Counted from the first letter of the stretch, positions 25,374 through 35,308 are shown. The stretch: 64,000 nt of DNA from DATEGZ01 sp035519535 (GCA_035519535.1 DATIWF010000022.1:26644-90643), one strand, 5' to 3'. The notes: generated by a model not told the origin, from the sequence alone. Numbers and translations: made by a program.

Positions 25374-28300
25374 CTATGCCACATTCGCCTTCGCCGCGAC
25401 CGGCACCGGCCGGCGGCGGCGCCGCGTGAGGCGGGCGGCGAAACCCTCCATGTAGAGGTAGAAGACCGGCGTGATGTAGAGCGTCAGCGTCTGCGACACG
25501 ATCAGGCCGCCGACGACCGCGAGGCCGAGCGGCTGCCTGGACTCCGCGCCGGCGCCGAGGCCCATGGCAATCGGCACCGTGCCCACGAGCGCGGCCATCG
25601 TCGTCATCATGATCGGGCGGAAGCGGACCATGCACGCCTCGTAGATGGCGTCGTGGGCGGACAGGCCGCCGGTGCGCTGCGCCTCGATCGCGAAGTCGAT
25701 CATCATGATGCCGTTCTTCTTCACGAGCCCGACCAGCATGATGACCCCGACGAACGCGTAGAGGTTGAGCTCGACGTGGAACACGAGCAGCGTCACGAGC
25801 GCGCCGAGGCCTGCCGACGGCAGCCCTGAGAGAATCGTCAGGGGGTGGATGAAGCTCTCGTACAGGATCCCCAGCACGACGTAAATCACGAAGATCGCCA
25901 TGATGAGGATCACGCCCAGGCCCGTGATCGAGTCCTGAAAGGCCTGCGCCGTGCCCTGGAAGCTGCCGATGATGCTCGCCGGCAGCATCTCGCGCGAGAG
26001 GTTCTGCACGGCCGTGGTCGCGGCGCCCAGCGACACGCCCGGCGAGAGGTTGAACGAGAGCGTCACCGACGGCATCTGTCCGGTGTGATTGACGAGCTGC
26101 GGCCCGACGCCCGGCGCGAAGCTGGCGACCGCGCTCAACGGGACGAGCGCGCCCGCGGCCGACCGGATGTACAGCAGCGACAGCATATCCGGCCGATCCT
26201 GGTACTGCGGCGCCATCCGCATCAGGACCATGTACTCGTTCGTCGGCGCGTAGATCGTCGAGACCTGAACGTTGCTGTAGGCGTTGGCCATCGCCGACTC
26301 GACCTGATCGACGGTCAGCCCGAGCGCGCCGATCCGGTCGCGATCGAGCGAGATGTTCACCTGGGGGTTGGCCAGCTGCAGGTCGCTCGACACGTCCACG
26401 AGCCCCGGCAGCGTCCGCATCGCGGCTTCGAGCTTCGGCGCGAACTCGTACAAGGCCGCCGTGTCGTTCGTCTGCAGGGTGTACTGGTAGAGGCTCCGCG
26501 TCATCTGGCCGCCGATGCGGATCGCCGGCGGGTTCTGCAGGAACACGCGCACGCCCGGCACGCCCGAGACCTTGCGGCGCAGCTCGTCGATGACCTGGTC
26601 GGCCGTCAGCTTGCGCTCGCCGAGCGGCTTGAGGTCGATGCTGAAGCGGCCTTGACTGCCCCCGCCGCCGCCCGGACCCGTCCCGACGTTCGACGTGTAC
26701 ATCAGCACGTTGGGATCGGCCTTGACGATCTCGGCGATCTGCTTCTGGTGCGCGACCATCGCGTCGAAGCCGATGCCCTGCGCGAAGTCGGTCGTGGCGC
26801 TGATGTTGCCGGTGTCGACCGACGGGATGAAGCCCTTGGGGATCACGACGAAGAGATACGCCGTGACACCCAGCAGGACGACGGACAGCATCAACGTGAC
26901 CGGGCGGTACTTCAACGTCGCGCGCAGCGTGCGCCCGTACGACCGCCGGCCCCACTCGAACACCTGTTCGATCGCCATGTACGCGCGGCCGTGCCGCAGG
27001 TGCGTATCCGGGCGAAGCCAGCGCGCGCACAGCATCGGCGTGAGGCTGACCGACACGAACCCGGACACCAGAATCGCGACGCTGATCGTGACGGCGAACT
27101 CGTGCAGCAGGCGGCCCACGATCCCGCCCATGAACAGCACGGGGATGAACACGGCCACCAGCGAGAGCGTCATCGACACGATCGTGAACGCGATCTCCTT
27201 CGCGCCCTTGAGCGCGGCCTCCATCGCGGTCTCGCCCAGCTCCATGTGCCGGACGCAGTTCTCCAGCATCACGATCGCGTCGTCGACGACGAAGCCGACC
27301 GAGAGCGTCAGGGCCATGAGCGACAGGTTGTCGAGGCTGTAGCCGAGCAGATACATCGCGGCGAACGTGCCCACCACCGACGCCGGGAGCGCGAGGCTCG
27401 GGATCAGCGTCGCCGACAGGTTCCTCAGGAAGAGGAAGATCACCATGATCACGAGCGCGACCGTCAGCAGGAGCGTGAACTTCACGTCGTGGACGGACTC
27501 GCGGATCGACTTGGAGCGGTCCGCGCGGATGCCGACCTGCACCGACGCCGGCAGCTGCGCCTGCAGCCGCGGCAGGAGGTCCTTGATCGCGTCCACGACG
27601 GCCACCGTGTTGGTGCCCGGCTGGCGCTGCACCGACAGGTAGATCGCGCGCGTGTCGCCGACCCAGCTCGCCGTCTTGTCGTTCTCCACGCCGTCGTAGA
27701 CGTGGGCGACTTCGTCGAGCCGGACCGGACGCCCGCCCGAATAGGCGACGATGAGCGGACCGAACTCCTTGGCCGAGAACAGCTGGCCGTTCTGGGCGAA
27801 GACCGTGAAGTTCTTGTCGGCGCCGTAGAGCGTGCCCGTCGGCCGGCTGGCCGTGCCGGTCTGAATCGCGCTGGCGATCTGATCCACGCCGATCTGCCGC
27901 GACGCCAGCTGCATCGGGTCGAGGTCGATCCGGACGGCGAACTTCTGCGCGCCGAACACGTTCACCTGCGCCACGCCGTCCACCATCGAGATCCGCTGCG
28001 CGAGCACCGTCTCCGCGTACTCGTCCACCAGCGAGAGCGGCAGCGTCGGCGAGCTGAGCGCGAGGTAGAAGATCGGCTGGTCGGCCGGGTTCACCTTGTT
28101 GTACGACGGCGGCGACGGCATCCCCGGCGGCAGCTGCCGCGTCGAGCGCGAGATCGCCGTCTGGACGTCCTGCGCGGCGGCGTCGATGCTCCGGTCGAGG
28201 TCGAACTGCAGCGTGATGGACGTGCTCCCCAGGCTGCTGCTCGACGTGATCTGCGTGACCCCGGGAATCGTGGAGAACTGTTTTTCGAGCGGCGTCGCGA

Positions 28301-28487
28301 CCGCGGCGGCCATCGTGTCCGGATTCGCGCCCGGCAGGCTCGCGTTCACGGAGATCGTCGGGTAGTCGATCGTCGGCAGGTCGCTTACCGGCAGGGCGCG
28401 GTAGCCCATGATCCCGAACAGGATGATCGCCAGCTGGATCAGCGTCGTGGCGACCGGGCGTCGGACGAAGAGCGTCGCGAAATTCAT
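25374..28487 (-). CDS. RND multidrug efflux permease (MdtB/AcrB type)
   Basis: Inner-membrane proton/drug antiporter of a tripartite efflux pump. 1037 residues with 12 membrane segments in two repeats. The N-terminal FVRRPVATTLIQLAIILFG, the SVNASLPGANPDTMAAAVATPLE porter region, and MALTLSVGFVVDDAIVMLENCVRHME (helix 4 with the proton-relay Asp pair) are typical; IMLVGLVKKNGIMMIDFA is the helix 10 region. It resembles the MdtB/MdtC or HAE1 group. Substrate unknown. The ATG overlaps the MFP stop (ATGA). No outer-membrane factor gene is nearby. Confidence 0.93.
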   Translation of the reverse strand: MNFATLFVRRPVATTLIQLAIILFGIMGYRALPVSDLPTIDYPTISVNASLPGANPDTMAAAVATPLEKQFSTIPGVTQITSSSSLGSTSITLQFDLDRSIDAAAQDVQTAISRSTRQLPPGMPSPPSYNKVNPADQPIFYLALSSPTLPLSLVDEYAETVLAQRISMVDGVAQVNVFGAQKFAVRIDLDPMQLASRQIGVDQIASAIQTGTASRPTGTLYGADKNFTVFAQNGQLFSAKEFGPLIVAYSGGRPVRLDEVAHVYDGVENDKTASWVGDTRAIYLSVQRQPGTNTVAVVDAIKDLLPRLQAQLPASVQVGIRADRSKSIRESVHDVKFTLLLTVALVIMVIFLFLRNLSATLIPSLALPASVVGTFAAMYLLGYSLDNLSLMALTLSVGFVVDDAIVMLENCVRHMELGETAMEAALKGAKEIAFTIVSMTLSLVAVFIPVLFMGGIVGRLLHEFAVTISVAILVSGFVSVSLTPMLCARWLRPDTHLRHGRAYMAIEQVFEWGRRSYGRTLRATLKYRPVTLMLSVVLLGVTAYLFVVIPKGFIPSVDTGNISATTDFAQGIGFDAMVAHQKQIAEIVKADPNVLMYTSNVGTGPGGGGGSQGRFSIDLKPLGERKLTADQVIDELRRKVSGVPGVRVFLQNPPAIRIGGQMTRSLYQYTLQTNDTAALYEFAPKLEAAMRTLPGLVDVSSDLQLANPQVNISLDRDRIGALGLTVDQVESAMANAYSNVQVSTIYAPTNEYMVLMRMAPQYQDRPDMLSLLYIRSAAGALVPLSAVASFAPGVGPQLVNHTGQMPSVTLSFNLSPGVSLGAATTAVQNLSREMLPASIIGSFQGTAQAFQDSITGLGVILIMAIFVIYVVLGILYESFIHPLTILSGLPSAGLGALVTLLVFHVELNLYAFVGVIMLVGLVKKNGIMMIDFAIEAQRTGGLSAHDAIYEACMVRFRPIMMTTMAALVGTVPIAMGLGAGAESRQPLGLAVVGGLIVSQTLTLYITPVFYLYMEGFAARLTRRRRRPVPVAAKANVA

Positions 28488-29671
28488 GAGCCGCTCTTTC
28501 CGCCGTCCGCCTTCCGGGAGATCTTCGAGCCCGGCACCAGGCGCAGCTGCCCGTCGGTCACGACCTCCTCGCCCGCCTGGACCCCCGCGCTCACGATGGC
28601 ATCGTCGCCGTTCGTGCGGGCGACTTTCACGGGCCGCAGCGCGACCGTCTGGTCGCTGTTCACGATGAAGACGAACTGGCCCTGCTGGCCGTTCTGGATC
28701 GCGCTCGTCGGGACGACGATCGCGTGCGGATCGACCGACAGGCGCAGGCGGACCTGGACCAGCGCGCCGGGCCAGATCTGGCGGCTCGCGTTCGGGAACG
28801 TCGCTTTCAGCTTGATCGTGCCGGTCGTCGTGTCGATGGCGTTGTCGATGAACGACAGCTGGCCAACCGACGGCGAGGCGGCGCCGGGCGGGACCGCCTC
28901 GGTCGCGAGCGGACTGCGCGCCTGGTTCTCACGAATCGCCGCGAGGTACTGACCGGGCACCGCAAACACGACGCGAATCGGCGCGATCTGGTTGATCACG
29001 ACGAGCGGCGTCGTGTCGGTGCTGCGGACGAGGCTGCCCTGGTGCACGAGCAGGGCGCCGGTCCGGCCGGAGAGCGGCGCCATGATCTTCGTGTACTGCA
29101 GCTGGAGCCGGGCGCTGTCGAGCGCCGCTTTGTCGGCCTCGACCGTGGCTGCCGAGCTCGCCGCGGTCGACGCGGCCGTGTCGTAGTCGGACTGCGAGAT
29201 CAGGCCGCGCTTGTTCAGGTCGTCGTACCGCGCGCGCACCGCCTCGTTGTTCTTGGCCAGCGCGATGTCCTTCTGCAGCGTGGCCTGCGCCTGCTGCACC
29301 GCGACCTCGAACGGCCGCGGGTCGATCGTGAAGAGCAGCTGGCCCTTCTCGACGTCCTGACCGTCGGTGAACTCGACGCCCGTCAACTGGCCGGTGACCT
29401 GCGCGCGCACCTCGACCGTCGTAAAGGCTTCGCCGCTGCCGATCGTGGTCACATCGACCGGCACGGCTTTCAGGACGGCGTGCGCCGTGAGAACCGGCAC
29501 GGCTCCCGCATCGCCGCCGCGGCCGCCGCCGCGGCCACCCTGAGCCTGGACTTGCGCCTCCGGCGCGGCGCCGCGGGTGCATGATCCCAGGTGCAGTATG
29601 AGGATCAGCCCGGCGGCTGCCGTCGCCGACTGTCTCACGACGCACAGCACGGACTGACGCGACAGGGTCAT
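28484..29671 (-). CDS. Efflux membrane-fusion (periplasmic adaptor) lipoprotein
   Basis: 395 residues from ATG 29671, which overlaps the upstream stop as ATGA. Signal segment with LHLGSC lipobox, a Gly/Arg-rich linker, then the MFP fold: barrel-sandwich RAQVTGQLTGVEFTDGQDVEKGQLLFTIDP, an alpha hairpin (about 125-190), IMAPLSGRTGALLVHQGSLV and a beta-barrel with GTIKLKATFPN. It partners the RND permease next to it. The in-frame upstream extension to 29935 would cover the NUDIX gene and is rejected. Confidence 0.93.
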   Translation of the reverse strand: MTLSRQSVLCVVRQSATAAAGLILILHLGSCTRGAAPEAQVQAQGGRGGGRGGDAGAVPVLTAHAVLKAVPVDVTTIGSGEAFTTVEVRAQVTGQLTGVEFTDGQDVEKGQLLFTIDPRPFEVAVQQAQATLQKDIALAKNNEAVRARYDDLNKRGLISQSDYDTAASTAASSAATVEADKAALDSARLQLQYTKIMAPLSGRTGALLVHQGSLVRSTDTTPLVVINQIAPIRVVFAVPGQYLAAIRENQARSPLATEAVPPGAASPSVGQLSFIDNAIDTTTGTIKLKATFPNASRQIWPGALVQVRLRLSVDPHAIVVPTSAIQNGQQGQFVFIVNSDQTVALRPVKVARTNGDDAIVSAGVQAGEEVVTDGQLRLVPGSKISRKADGGKSGS

Positions 29672-30210
29672 GGGCGTACCGACTCTATCAAGACTAGCCC
29701 GAGAACCGTTTTCATGTCGATGATCTTCCCGCGAGCGACCAGACGCCACGCGCTGGCGATCGACATCGTCCGCGGTTCGATCTGTTCGTCCTCGTCGCCC
29801 GCGACAGGCCGGGCCGGTCGCGCCAGATCTGAGCAGCGAAAGAAGATCATCCGCTCGTCGCAGAAGCCGGGCGTCGGGTAGAACACGCCGAGGCGGCGGA
29901 GGCGTCGCGGCACGAGCCCGATTTCCTCCGCGCACTCGCGGCGCGCCGCGCGCGCCGGCGCTTCACCCGGCTCGAGGGAGCCGGCCGGCAGCTCCCAGAT
30001 CCATCGAGAGATCGCGTACCGATACTGCCGAATCAGGATCACGTGGCCGGGGCGCGGCTGCGGCACGAGCACGACCGACCCGCGGTGCCGGACGACGTCC
30101 ATCGTCGCGGGGCGGCCGTCCGGCAGCGTCACCCGATCCCGCTCGATACGAAAGATTCGTCCGTTGAAGACGATCTTGCGGCGCACGAGACGAGGCGTGA
30201 CGCGACGCAC
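29668..30210 (-). CDS. NUDIX hydrolase, ADP-sugar pyrophosphatase-like
   Basis: 180 residues. The Nudix box is complete (GSLEPGEAPARAARRECAEE, then IGL), preceded by VVLVPQPRPGHVILIRQYRYAI and WELPAG, and followed by FYPTPGFCDERMIFF, which resembles ADP-ribose/ADP-sugar pyrophosphatases (NudF type). It would hydrolyse nucleoside diphosphate sugars; exact substrate unknown. It starts 3 bases after rluD and overlaps the MFP gene. Confidence 0.88.
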   Translation of the reverse strand: MRRVTPRLVRRKIVFNGRIFRIERDRVTLPDGRPATMDVVRHRGSVVLVPQPRPGHVILIRQYRYAISRWIWELPAGSLEPGEAPARAARRECAEEIGLVPRRLRRLGVFYPTPGFCDERMIFFRCSDLARPARPVAGDEDEQIEPRTMSIASAWRLVARGKIIDMKTVLGLVLIESVRP

Positions 30211-30213
30211 GGC

Positions 30214-31170
30214 TCACGATCCCCGGCGATCGAGCGCGGCCAGACGGGCGGCGAGATCGGGGGGCAGCGGCGCGTCGAACGTCAGCGGCTGTCCCGTCGT
30301 GGGCTGCGCCACGGTCAGGCGCGCCGCATGAAGGAACGGCCGATCGAGGCCCGCGAGCGCGGCCAGATGCGCGGGCAGGCGTTTGCGGGCGCCGCCGTAC
30401 ACCGCGTCGCCCACGATCGGATGGCCGGCTTCGCTCAGATGGACGCGGATCTGGTGCGTGCGGCCCGTGCCGATCTTGACGCGCACGAGCGAGACGCCGC
30501 GGTACGGCTCGACCGACACAATCTGCGACAGGGCCGGACGCGCGTGCCGCGCGCGGCTCGACATGCGATGCCGGTGCCGCGGATCCCGTCCGATCGCCGT
30601 CTCGAACCTCCGGCCCGGCTTCATCGCGCCCCACACGAGCGCCACGTACTCCTTGCCGACCTCGCGATCGTGAAACTGCCGGGCGAGCGCTCGATGCGCG
30701 CGGTCGTGCTTGGCGACGACCATCACCCCCGACGTGCCGCGGTCGAGCCGGTGGACGATGCCCGGCCGGAGGGCGCCGCCGATGCCGCTCAACCCCTTCA
30801 CGTGATGAAGCAACGCGTTGACGAGCGTGCCTCCGGCGTGGCCGGCGGCGGGATGCACCACCATGCCCGCCGGCTTGTCGACCACCACCATGTCGTCATC
30901 GTCGTAGAGGATCGAGAGCGGGAGCGCCTGGGGCTGCGGAACCGCCGGCGCCGCCGCCGGAACCGCTACTTCGATCGCGAGGCCCGGGGCAAGCGCGAGG
31001 CTGGGGCGGATCCGGCCGCGTCCGATCCGGACGTGGCCCTCCGCGATGAGCCGCTGCACGCGCGCGCGCGAGAGGTCAGGCAAATGCGCGGCTAGGAACT
31101 GATCCAGCCGCCGCCCCGCATCCTCGCTCGTCGTCAGGAGCGAAAAGACACCGGGAGTGGTCTTAGGCAT
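30214..31170 (-). CDS. rluD: RluD-type 23S rRNA pseudouridine synthase
   Basis: 318 residues. N-terminal S4 RNA-binding domain (about 15-75: RLDQFLAAHLPDLSRARVQRLI), then the RluA/RluD catalytic domain with HRLDRGTSGVMVVAK (the catalytic Asp in HRLD), GRTHQIRVHLSEAGHPIVGD. Likely modifies the helix 69 region of 23S rRNA, but RluC/RluA-type specificity cannot be excluded. The start overlaps the lgt 3' end by 8 bases. Confidence 0.92.
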   Translation of the reverse strand: MPKTTPGVFSLLTTSEDAGRRLDQFLAAHLPDLSRARVQRLIAEGHVRIGRGRIRPSLALAPGLAIEVAVPAAAPAVPQPQALPLSILYDDDDMVVVDKPAGMVVHPAAGHAGGTLVNALLHHVKGLSGIGGALRPGIVHRLDRGTSGVMVVAKHDRAHRALARQFHDREVGKEYVALVWGAMKPGRRFETAIGRDPRHRHRMSSRARHARPALSQIVSVEPYRGVSLVRVKIGTGRTHQIRVHLSEAGHPIVGDAVYGGARKRLPAHLAALAGLDRPFLHAARLTVAQPTTGQPLTFDAPLPPDLAARLAALDRRGS

Positions 31171-31951
31171 TTTGCAGTGCGGCTCCCGGGGTCTTTCTCA
31201 GCCGCCACAGCATGAGCAGGCTCAGCGGCACCACGATCAGCGAGACGAACTGCGACGTCGAGAAGCCCAGGATCACACCGCGCTCATCGCCGCGGTAGAT
31301 CTCGATGATGTAGCGCGAGATGCCGTAGAGCAGCACGTAGAGCCAGAAGGTCCGGCCGGCGAACGGCTTGCCGCGGCGCTCGGTGATGAGCAGGATCGCC
31401 AGGATCAGCAGCTCCGCGCCGGCGTCGTAGAGCTGCGTTGGATGCAGCGGGATCCCGAGCGGCGTGCCGGCGTTCACCGACGCCACGGGGTCGCGGAACG
31501 TCAGGGCCCACGGCACGTCCGTGGGTTTGCCGTAGCAGCAACCCGCCAGCAGGCAGCCGAAGCGACCGACGACGTGCCCGAGCGCGATTCCGGGTGCGAT
31601 CAGATCGGCCGTCGCCCACACGGGCAGCTGGTAGCGGCGCACGAGGACGATGCCGGTCACGAACGCGGCGATCAGCCCGCCGTAGAACACGCCGCCCGCG
31701 CGCACGAGCGAGAGCAGCTCGCGCGGCTGCGCCTTGAAGTGGTCGAAATCGACCGCGATGAGCATCACCTTGGCGCCGACGAGCGCCGCGATGATGAGGT
31801 AGATGCCGAGGTCCATGACCCGGGCGCCGTCGAGGCCCGCGCGCCGCGCGCGCATGACCGCCAGCTGCAGGCCGGCGAGATAGGCCAGCGCGAGCAGGAC
31901 GCCGTAGGAATAGACGGGCCAGCCGCCGACTTCAAACAGTATGGGATGCAT
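31163..31951 (-). CDS. lgt: Prolipoprotein diacylglyceryl transferase
   Basis: Transfers diacylglycerol from phosphatidylglycerol to the lipobox cysteine, step one of lipoprotein maturation. 262 residues, about seven membrane segments. GGWPVYSYGVLLALAY at the start, RAGGVFYGGLIAAF, and a signature variant GHVVGRFGCLLAGCCYG, in place of the more usual GRIGNFxNGE; this variant is known in other phyla. HPTQLYDAGAELL carries the conserved His. It overlaps lspA by 20 bases, an unusual pairing that puts both lipoprotein enzymes in one unit. Confidence 0.94.
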   Translation of the reverse strand: MHPILFEVGGWPVYSYGVLLALAYLAGLQLAVMRARRAGLDGARVMDLGIYLIIAALVGAKVMLIAVDFDHFKAQPRELLSLVRAGGVFYGGLIAAFVTGIVLVRRYQLPVWATADLIAPGIALGHVVGRFGCLLAGCCYGKPTDVPWALTFRDPVASVNAGTPLGIPLHPTQLYDAGAELLILAILLITERRGKPFAGRTFWLYVLLYGISRYIIEIYRGDERGVILGFSTSQFVSLIVVPLSLLMLWRLRKTPGAALQNA

Positions 31952-32504
31952 GATGGTGATGCCGCGTCATGAAGAGCAGGTCAATGAAAACGAGCACGGC
32001 GCCGACGGTGATGCACGCGTCGGCCACGTTGAAGGCCCAGAAGTGCCAACCCCGCCAGTACACGTCCATGAAGTCGATCACGTAGCTCTGCCGGAGGCGA
32101 TCCGCCAGGTTGCCGACGGCTCCGCCCAGAATCAACGACAGGCCGATGCGGGCCAGCCGCTCGTCCTCGCGGACGTGCCGGGCGTAGAAGCCGATCCCGA
32201 TGAGCGCCAGCGCGGCGAGCGCGGTCGTAATCCAGCCCTTGAACGGCATGTGCGCGTCGTTCAGCAACCCGAACGCCACCCCTTCGTTGTGCACATGAAT
32301 CAGATCCACGAGACCCGGGATGATCGTCCGGCTTTCGTAGGGCGGCAGCGTGGCGCGCACGATGGCCTTGGCCAGCTGATCGACGGCGATCGCCGCCAGG
32401 CTCAGCCACCAATACAACCGGAAGGCCCCGAAGCCCGTGGCCGCCGGGGCCTCGGCGGCCACGGCCGGGGCGACGGCGGGCGGTTCGTCAGCTTGAGGAA
32501 GCAA
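31932..32504 (-). CDS. lspA: Lipoprotein signal peptidase (SPase II)
   Basis: Cleaves the signal peptide after Lgt has lipidated the cysteine. 190 residues with four membrane segments. GNLADRLRQSYVIDFMDVY and FNVADACITVGAVLVFID carry the two catalytic aspartates. An extra N-terminus of about 28 residues (Ala/Pro/Glu-rich) precedes the first helix, and the C-terminus is His-rich (RHHHHASH). The extension may mean the true start is downstream, though no better one is obvious. Overlaps ileS by 17 bases and lgt by 20. Confidence 0.93.
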   Translation of the reverse strand: MLPQADEPPAVAPAVAAEAPAATGFGAFRLYWWLSLAAIAVDQLAKAIVRATLPPYESRTIIPGLVDLIHVHNEGVAFGLLNDAHMPFKGWITTALAALALIGIGFYARHVREDERLARIGLSLILGGAVGNLADRLRQSYVIDFMDVYWRGWHFWAFNVADACITVGAVLVFIDLLFMTRHHHHASHTV

Positions 32505-35271
32505 CCGTGTCTCCTACGGCGTCGGCACAACGCAAGCACAATCCCATCAACTCGCCCGAGCCCATCGTCTCGGTGACGAAGCGCCAGCAGCGCGGGCATT
32601 TGTCGCCCGGGGCGCGCGCGACCTCGATCGTGAGGTCGCCCTGACCCGGCACCACGTCCACTGAAGAGACGATGAACAGCATCGGCAGGTCGGCGGCCTG
32701 CCGGTGGACGAGGGGCGCGAGGTCGTGATGGGCCGGCACCGCCAGCCGCACCTGCGCCTCCAGGCTGCTGCCGATGGTCTTGGCCGTACGGGCCAGCTCG
32801 AGCTGACCGTAGACGGACGCCCGCAGGTCGCGCAGCTTCGTCCAGCGGGCTTCCAGCTCCGGGTCGCGCCACCGTTCGACGCCGCGCGGGAATTCCGCCA
32901 GGTGGACGGACTCGTCGCGCGCACCCGGCAGGCTCGGCCAGATTTCGTCGGCGGTCATCGAGAGGATCGGCGCCAGCAGGCGCGTCAGCCCGTCGGCGAT
33001 CACGTACATCGCGGTCTGCGCCGACCGCCGGTCGACCGAATCGGCCCGGAACGTGTAGAGCCGGTCCTTCGAGACGTCCACGTAGAACGCGCTCAGATCG
33101 ACCGTGACGAACTCGTTGACGGCGTGGAAGATGGACTGGAAGTCGTAGTCGTCGTACGCGCGCACGGCATCCGCGGCGAGCTTCGCGTAGAGCGCCAGCG
33201 CGAAGCGATCGACGTCGAGAAGTCTCGCGGCGGCGACCGTGTCGCGCGCGGGATCGAAATCGTAGAGATTCGACAGCAGGTACCGGAGGGTGTTGCGGAA
33301 CTTCCGGTACGCCTCGACCGTGCGCGCGAGCGCGGCCTTGCTGAGCCGCAGCTCGTCGCGGTAGTCCACCATCGACACCCACAGCCTCAGCACGTCGGCG
33401 CCGCTCTCGTTCATCACCTGCTGCGGCTCGATCGTGTTCCCGAGCGACTTCGACATCTTCCGGCCGGCTTCGTCGACGATGAAGCCATGGGTGAGGACGG
33501 CGTGATACGGCGCGCGGTCGCGCGTGCCGACGCCGACGAGCAACGACGACTGAAACCAGCCGCGGTACTGGTCCGTGCCTTCGAGATACAGATCCGCCGG
33601 CCACGTCAGATCGGGGCGGCGCGCCAGCACGGCCTCGTGGCTCGATCCGGAGTCGAACCACACGTCGAGGATGTCGCGCCCGCGTTCGAACGACGAGCCT
33701 CCGCACTTCTCGCACCTGAAGCCGGTGGGCACGAACGCCTCGACGGGCTGCTCGTACCACGCGTCGGCGTTGTGCACCTCGAAGACCGACGCCGCCTGCT
33801 CGGCGAGTGCCGGCGTGATCAGCGACTCGCCGCAGCCCTGGCACGTGAGCGACGGGATCGGCACGCCCCACGCGCGCTGGCGCGAGATGCACCAGTCCGG
33901 CCGGCTCACGAACATCCCCGTCATCCGCTCGCGGCCCCAGTCGGGGATCCAGCGCACGCCATTCGCTTCCGACACGGCGGCATCGCGGATGCCGTCCATG
34001 CTGATGAACCATTGCGACGTCGCCAGGAAGATGACCGGCTGGTGGCAGCGCCAGCAGTGCGGGTACGAGTGCTCGAGCTTCGCGCTGAACCACAGCCGGC
34101 CGCGCTCGGCCAGTGCCTGCTCGACGACCGGGTTCGCGTCGAAGACCTTGAGGCCGCCCACCACGCCCGTCTCGGCGGTGAACCGGCCGTCGTTGCCGAT
34201 CGGCGCGTAGATGTCGAGGCCGTAGGCGACGCCCGTGCGGTAGTCGTCGGCGCCGTGGCCGGGCGCCGTGTGCACCGCGCCGGTACCCTGATCCAGCGTG
34301 ACGTAGTCGGCGAGCACGCCCAGGGAATCCCGCTCGTAGAGCGGATGGCGGAACCGCACGCGCTCGAGGATCGCGCCCTTGAACGACGCGATCTGCCGGC
34401 CGAGACGCCGCCCCGTCACCGTGGACACGGTCTCGGCCAGCGGCTGCGCCACGATCACCGCGCGGCCCTCGTACTCGTAGGCCCCGTAGTCGAACTCCGG
34501 ATGGAACGCGACCGCGAGATTCGCCGGGATCGTCCACGGCGTCGTCGTCCAGATGAGCGCGGTGACGTCGCGGCCGGCAAGCGCGGGCACGCGCGTCGCG
34601 AGGATGCCCGCGTCGTCCGGCGACAGCGGGAATTCGACGTAGATGGACGGCGAGGTGTGCGGCTCGTATTCGACCTCGGCTTCCGCGAGCGCGGTGCGGT
34701 CGCGCAGGCACCAGTAGACGGGCTTCTTGCCGCGATAGACGAGACCCCGCGCGAGGAACTTGCCGAGCGCGCGCACGATCGCCGCCTGATACGCCGGCGC
34801 CATCGTCAGATAGGGGTCGGCCCAGTCGCCGAGGACGCCCAGGCGCTTGAAGCCCGCGCGCTGCTCGTCGACGAACCTCGCCGCGTATGCGCGGCACGCA
34901 CGGCGGAACTCGACCGGCGACCGGTCCTTGGCGCCCGATTTCCGGTCGCGCTCGACGTTGAGCTCGATCGGCAGGCCGTGGCAGTCCCAGCCGGGGACGT
35001 AGGGAGCGTCGAAGCCCGCCATCGACCGCGACTTGACGACCAGGTCCTTGAGCACCTTGTTGAGTGCCGTGCCGATGTGGATGGGGCCGTTGGCGTACGG
35101 CGGGCCGTCGTGCAGCACGTACTTGGCCGCCCCGCGCCGCCGCGCGCGGATCTTGCCGTAGAGGTCCATCGCCTCCCAGCGGGCGATCGTCCTGGGCTCG
35201 GTCGCGGGCAGATTCGCCTTCATCGGGAAATCCGTCCGCGGGAGGTTGAGCGTGTCCTTCCAGTCGCGCAT
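32488..35271 (-). CDS. ileS: Isoleucyl-tRNA synthetase
   Basis: Class I synthetase charging tRNA-Ile. From ATG 35271 it has 927 residues: GPPYANGPIHIGTALNKVLK (HIGH motif), the CP1 editing domain (about 200-400), GRKMSKSLGNTIEP (KMSKS) and a C-terminal zinc ribbon (CPRCWRF, CLRC). Upstream ATGs at 35292 and 35349 are in frame; the former overlaps the TATAAA box and the latter overlaps the divergent HAD gene, so 35271 is preferred. It heads the 10-kb overlapping run ileS-lspA-lgt-rluD-nudix-MFP-RND. Confidence 0.96.
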   Translation of the reverse strand: MRDWKDTLNLPRTDFPMKANLPATEPRTIARWEAMDLYGKIRARRRGAAKYVLHDGPPYANGPIHIGTALNKVLKDLVVKSRSMAGFDAPYVPGWDCHGLPIELNVERDRKSGAKDRSPVEFRRACRAYAARFVDEQRAGFKRLGVLGDWADPYLTMAPAYQAAIVRALGKFLARGLVYRGKKPVYWCLRDRTALAEAEVEYEPHTSPSIYVEFPLSPDDAGILATRVPALAGRDVTALIWTTTPWTIPANLAVAFHPEFDYGAYEYEGRAVIVAQPLAETVSTVTGRRLGRQIASFKGAILERVRFRHPLYERDSLGVLADYVTLDQGTGAVHTAPGHGADDYRTGVAYGLDIYAPIGNDGRFTAETGVVGGLKVFDANPVVEQALAERGRLWFSAKLEHSYPHCWRCHQPVIFLATSQWFISMDGIRDAAVSEANGVRWIPDWGRERMTGMFVSRPDWCISRQRAWGVPIPSLTCQGCGESLITPALAEQAASVFEVHNADAWYEQPVEAFVPTGFRCEKCGGSSFERGRDILDVWFDSGSSHEAVLARRPDLTWPADLYLEGTDQYRGWFQSSLLVGVGTRDRAPYHAVLTHGFIVDEAGRKMSKSLGNTIEPQQVMNESGADVLRLWVSMVDYRDELRLSKAALARTVEAYRKFRNTLRYLLSNLYDFDPARDTVAAARLLDVDRFALALYAKLAADAVRAYDDYDFQSIFHAVNEFVTVDLSAFYVDVSKDRLYTFRADSVDRRSAQTAMYVIADGLTRLLAPILSMTADEIWPSLPGARDESVHLAEFPRGVERWRDPELEARWTKLRDLRASVYGQLELARTAKTIGSSLEAQVRLAVPAHHDLAPLVHRQAADLPMLFIVSSVDVVPGQGDLTIEVARAPGDKCPRCWRFVTETMGSGELMGLCLRCADAVGDTVASSS

Positions 35272-35294
35272 CGAGGTTGCCGAAACCAACATTT

Positions 35295-35300
35295 TATAAT
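35295..35300 (+). promoter_or_regulatory. Shared, palindromic -10 region between ileS and the HAD gene
   Basis: TATAAT on the + strand at 35295-35300, 8 bases before the HAD GTG; the complement reads ATTATAAAAT and can serve ileS in the opposite direction. No clear -35 boxes. Confidence 0.45.
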
Positions 35301-35308
35301 TGGCGGAC

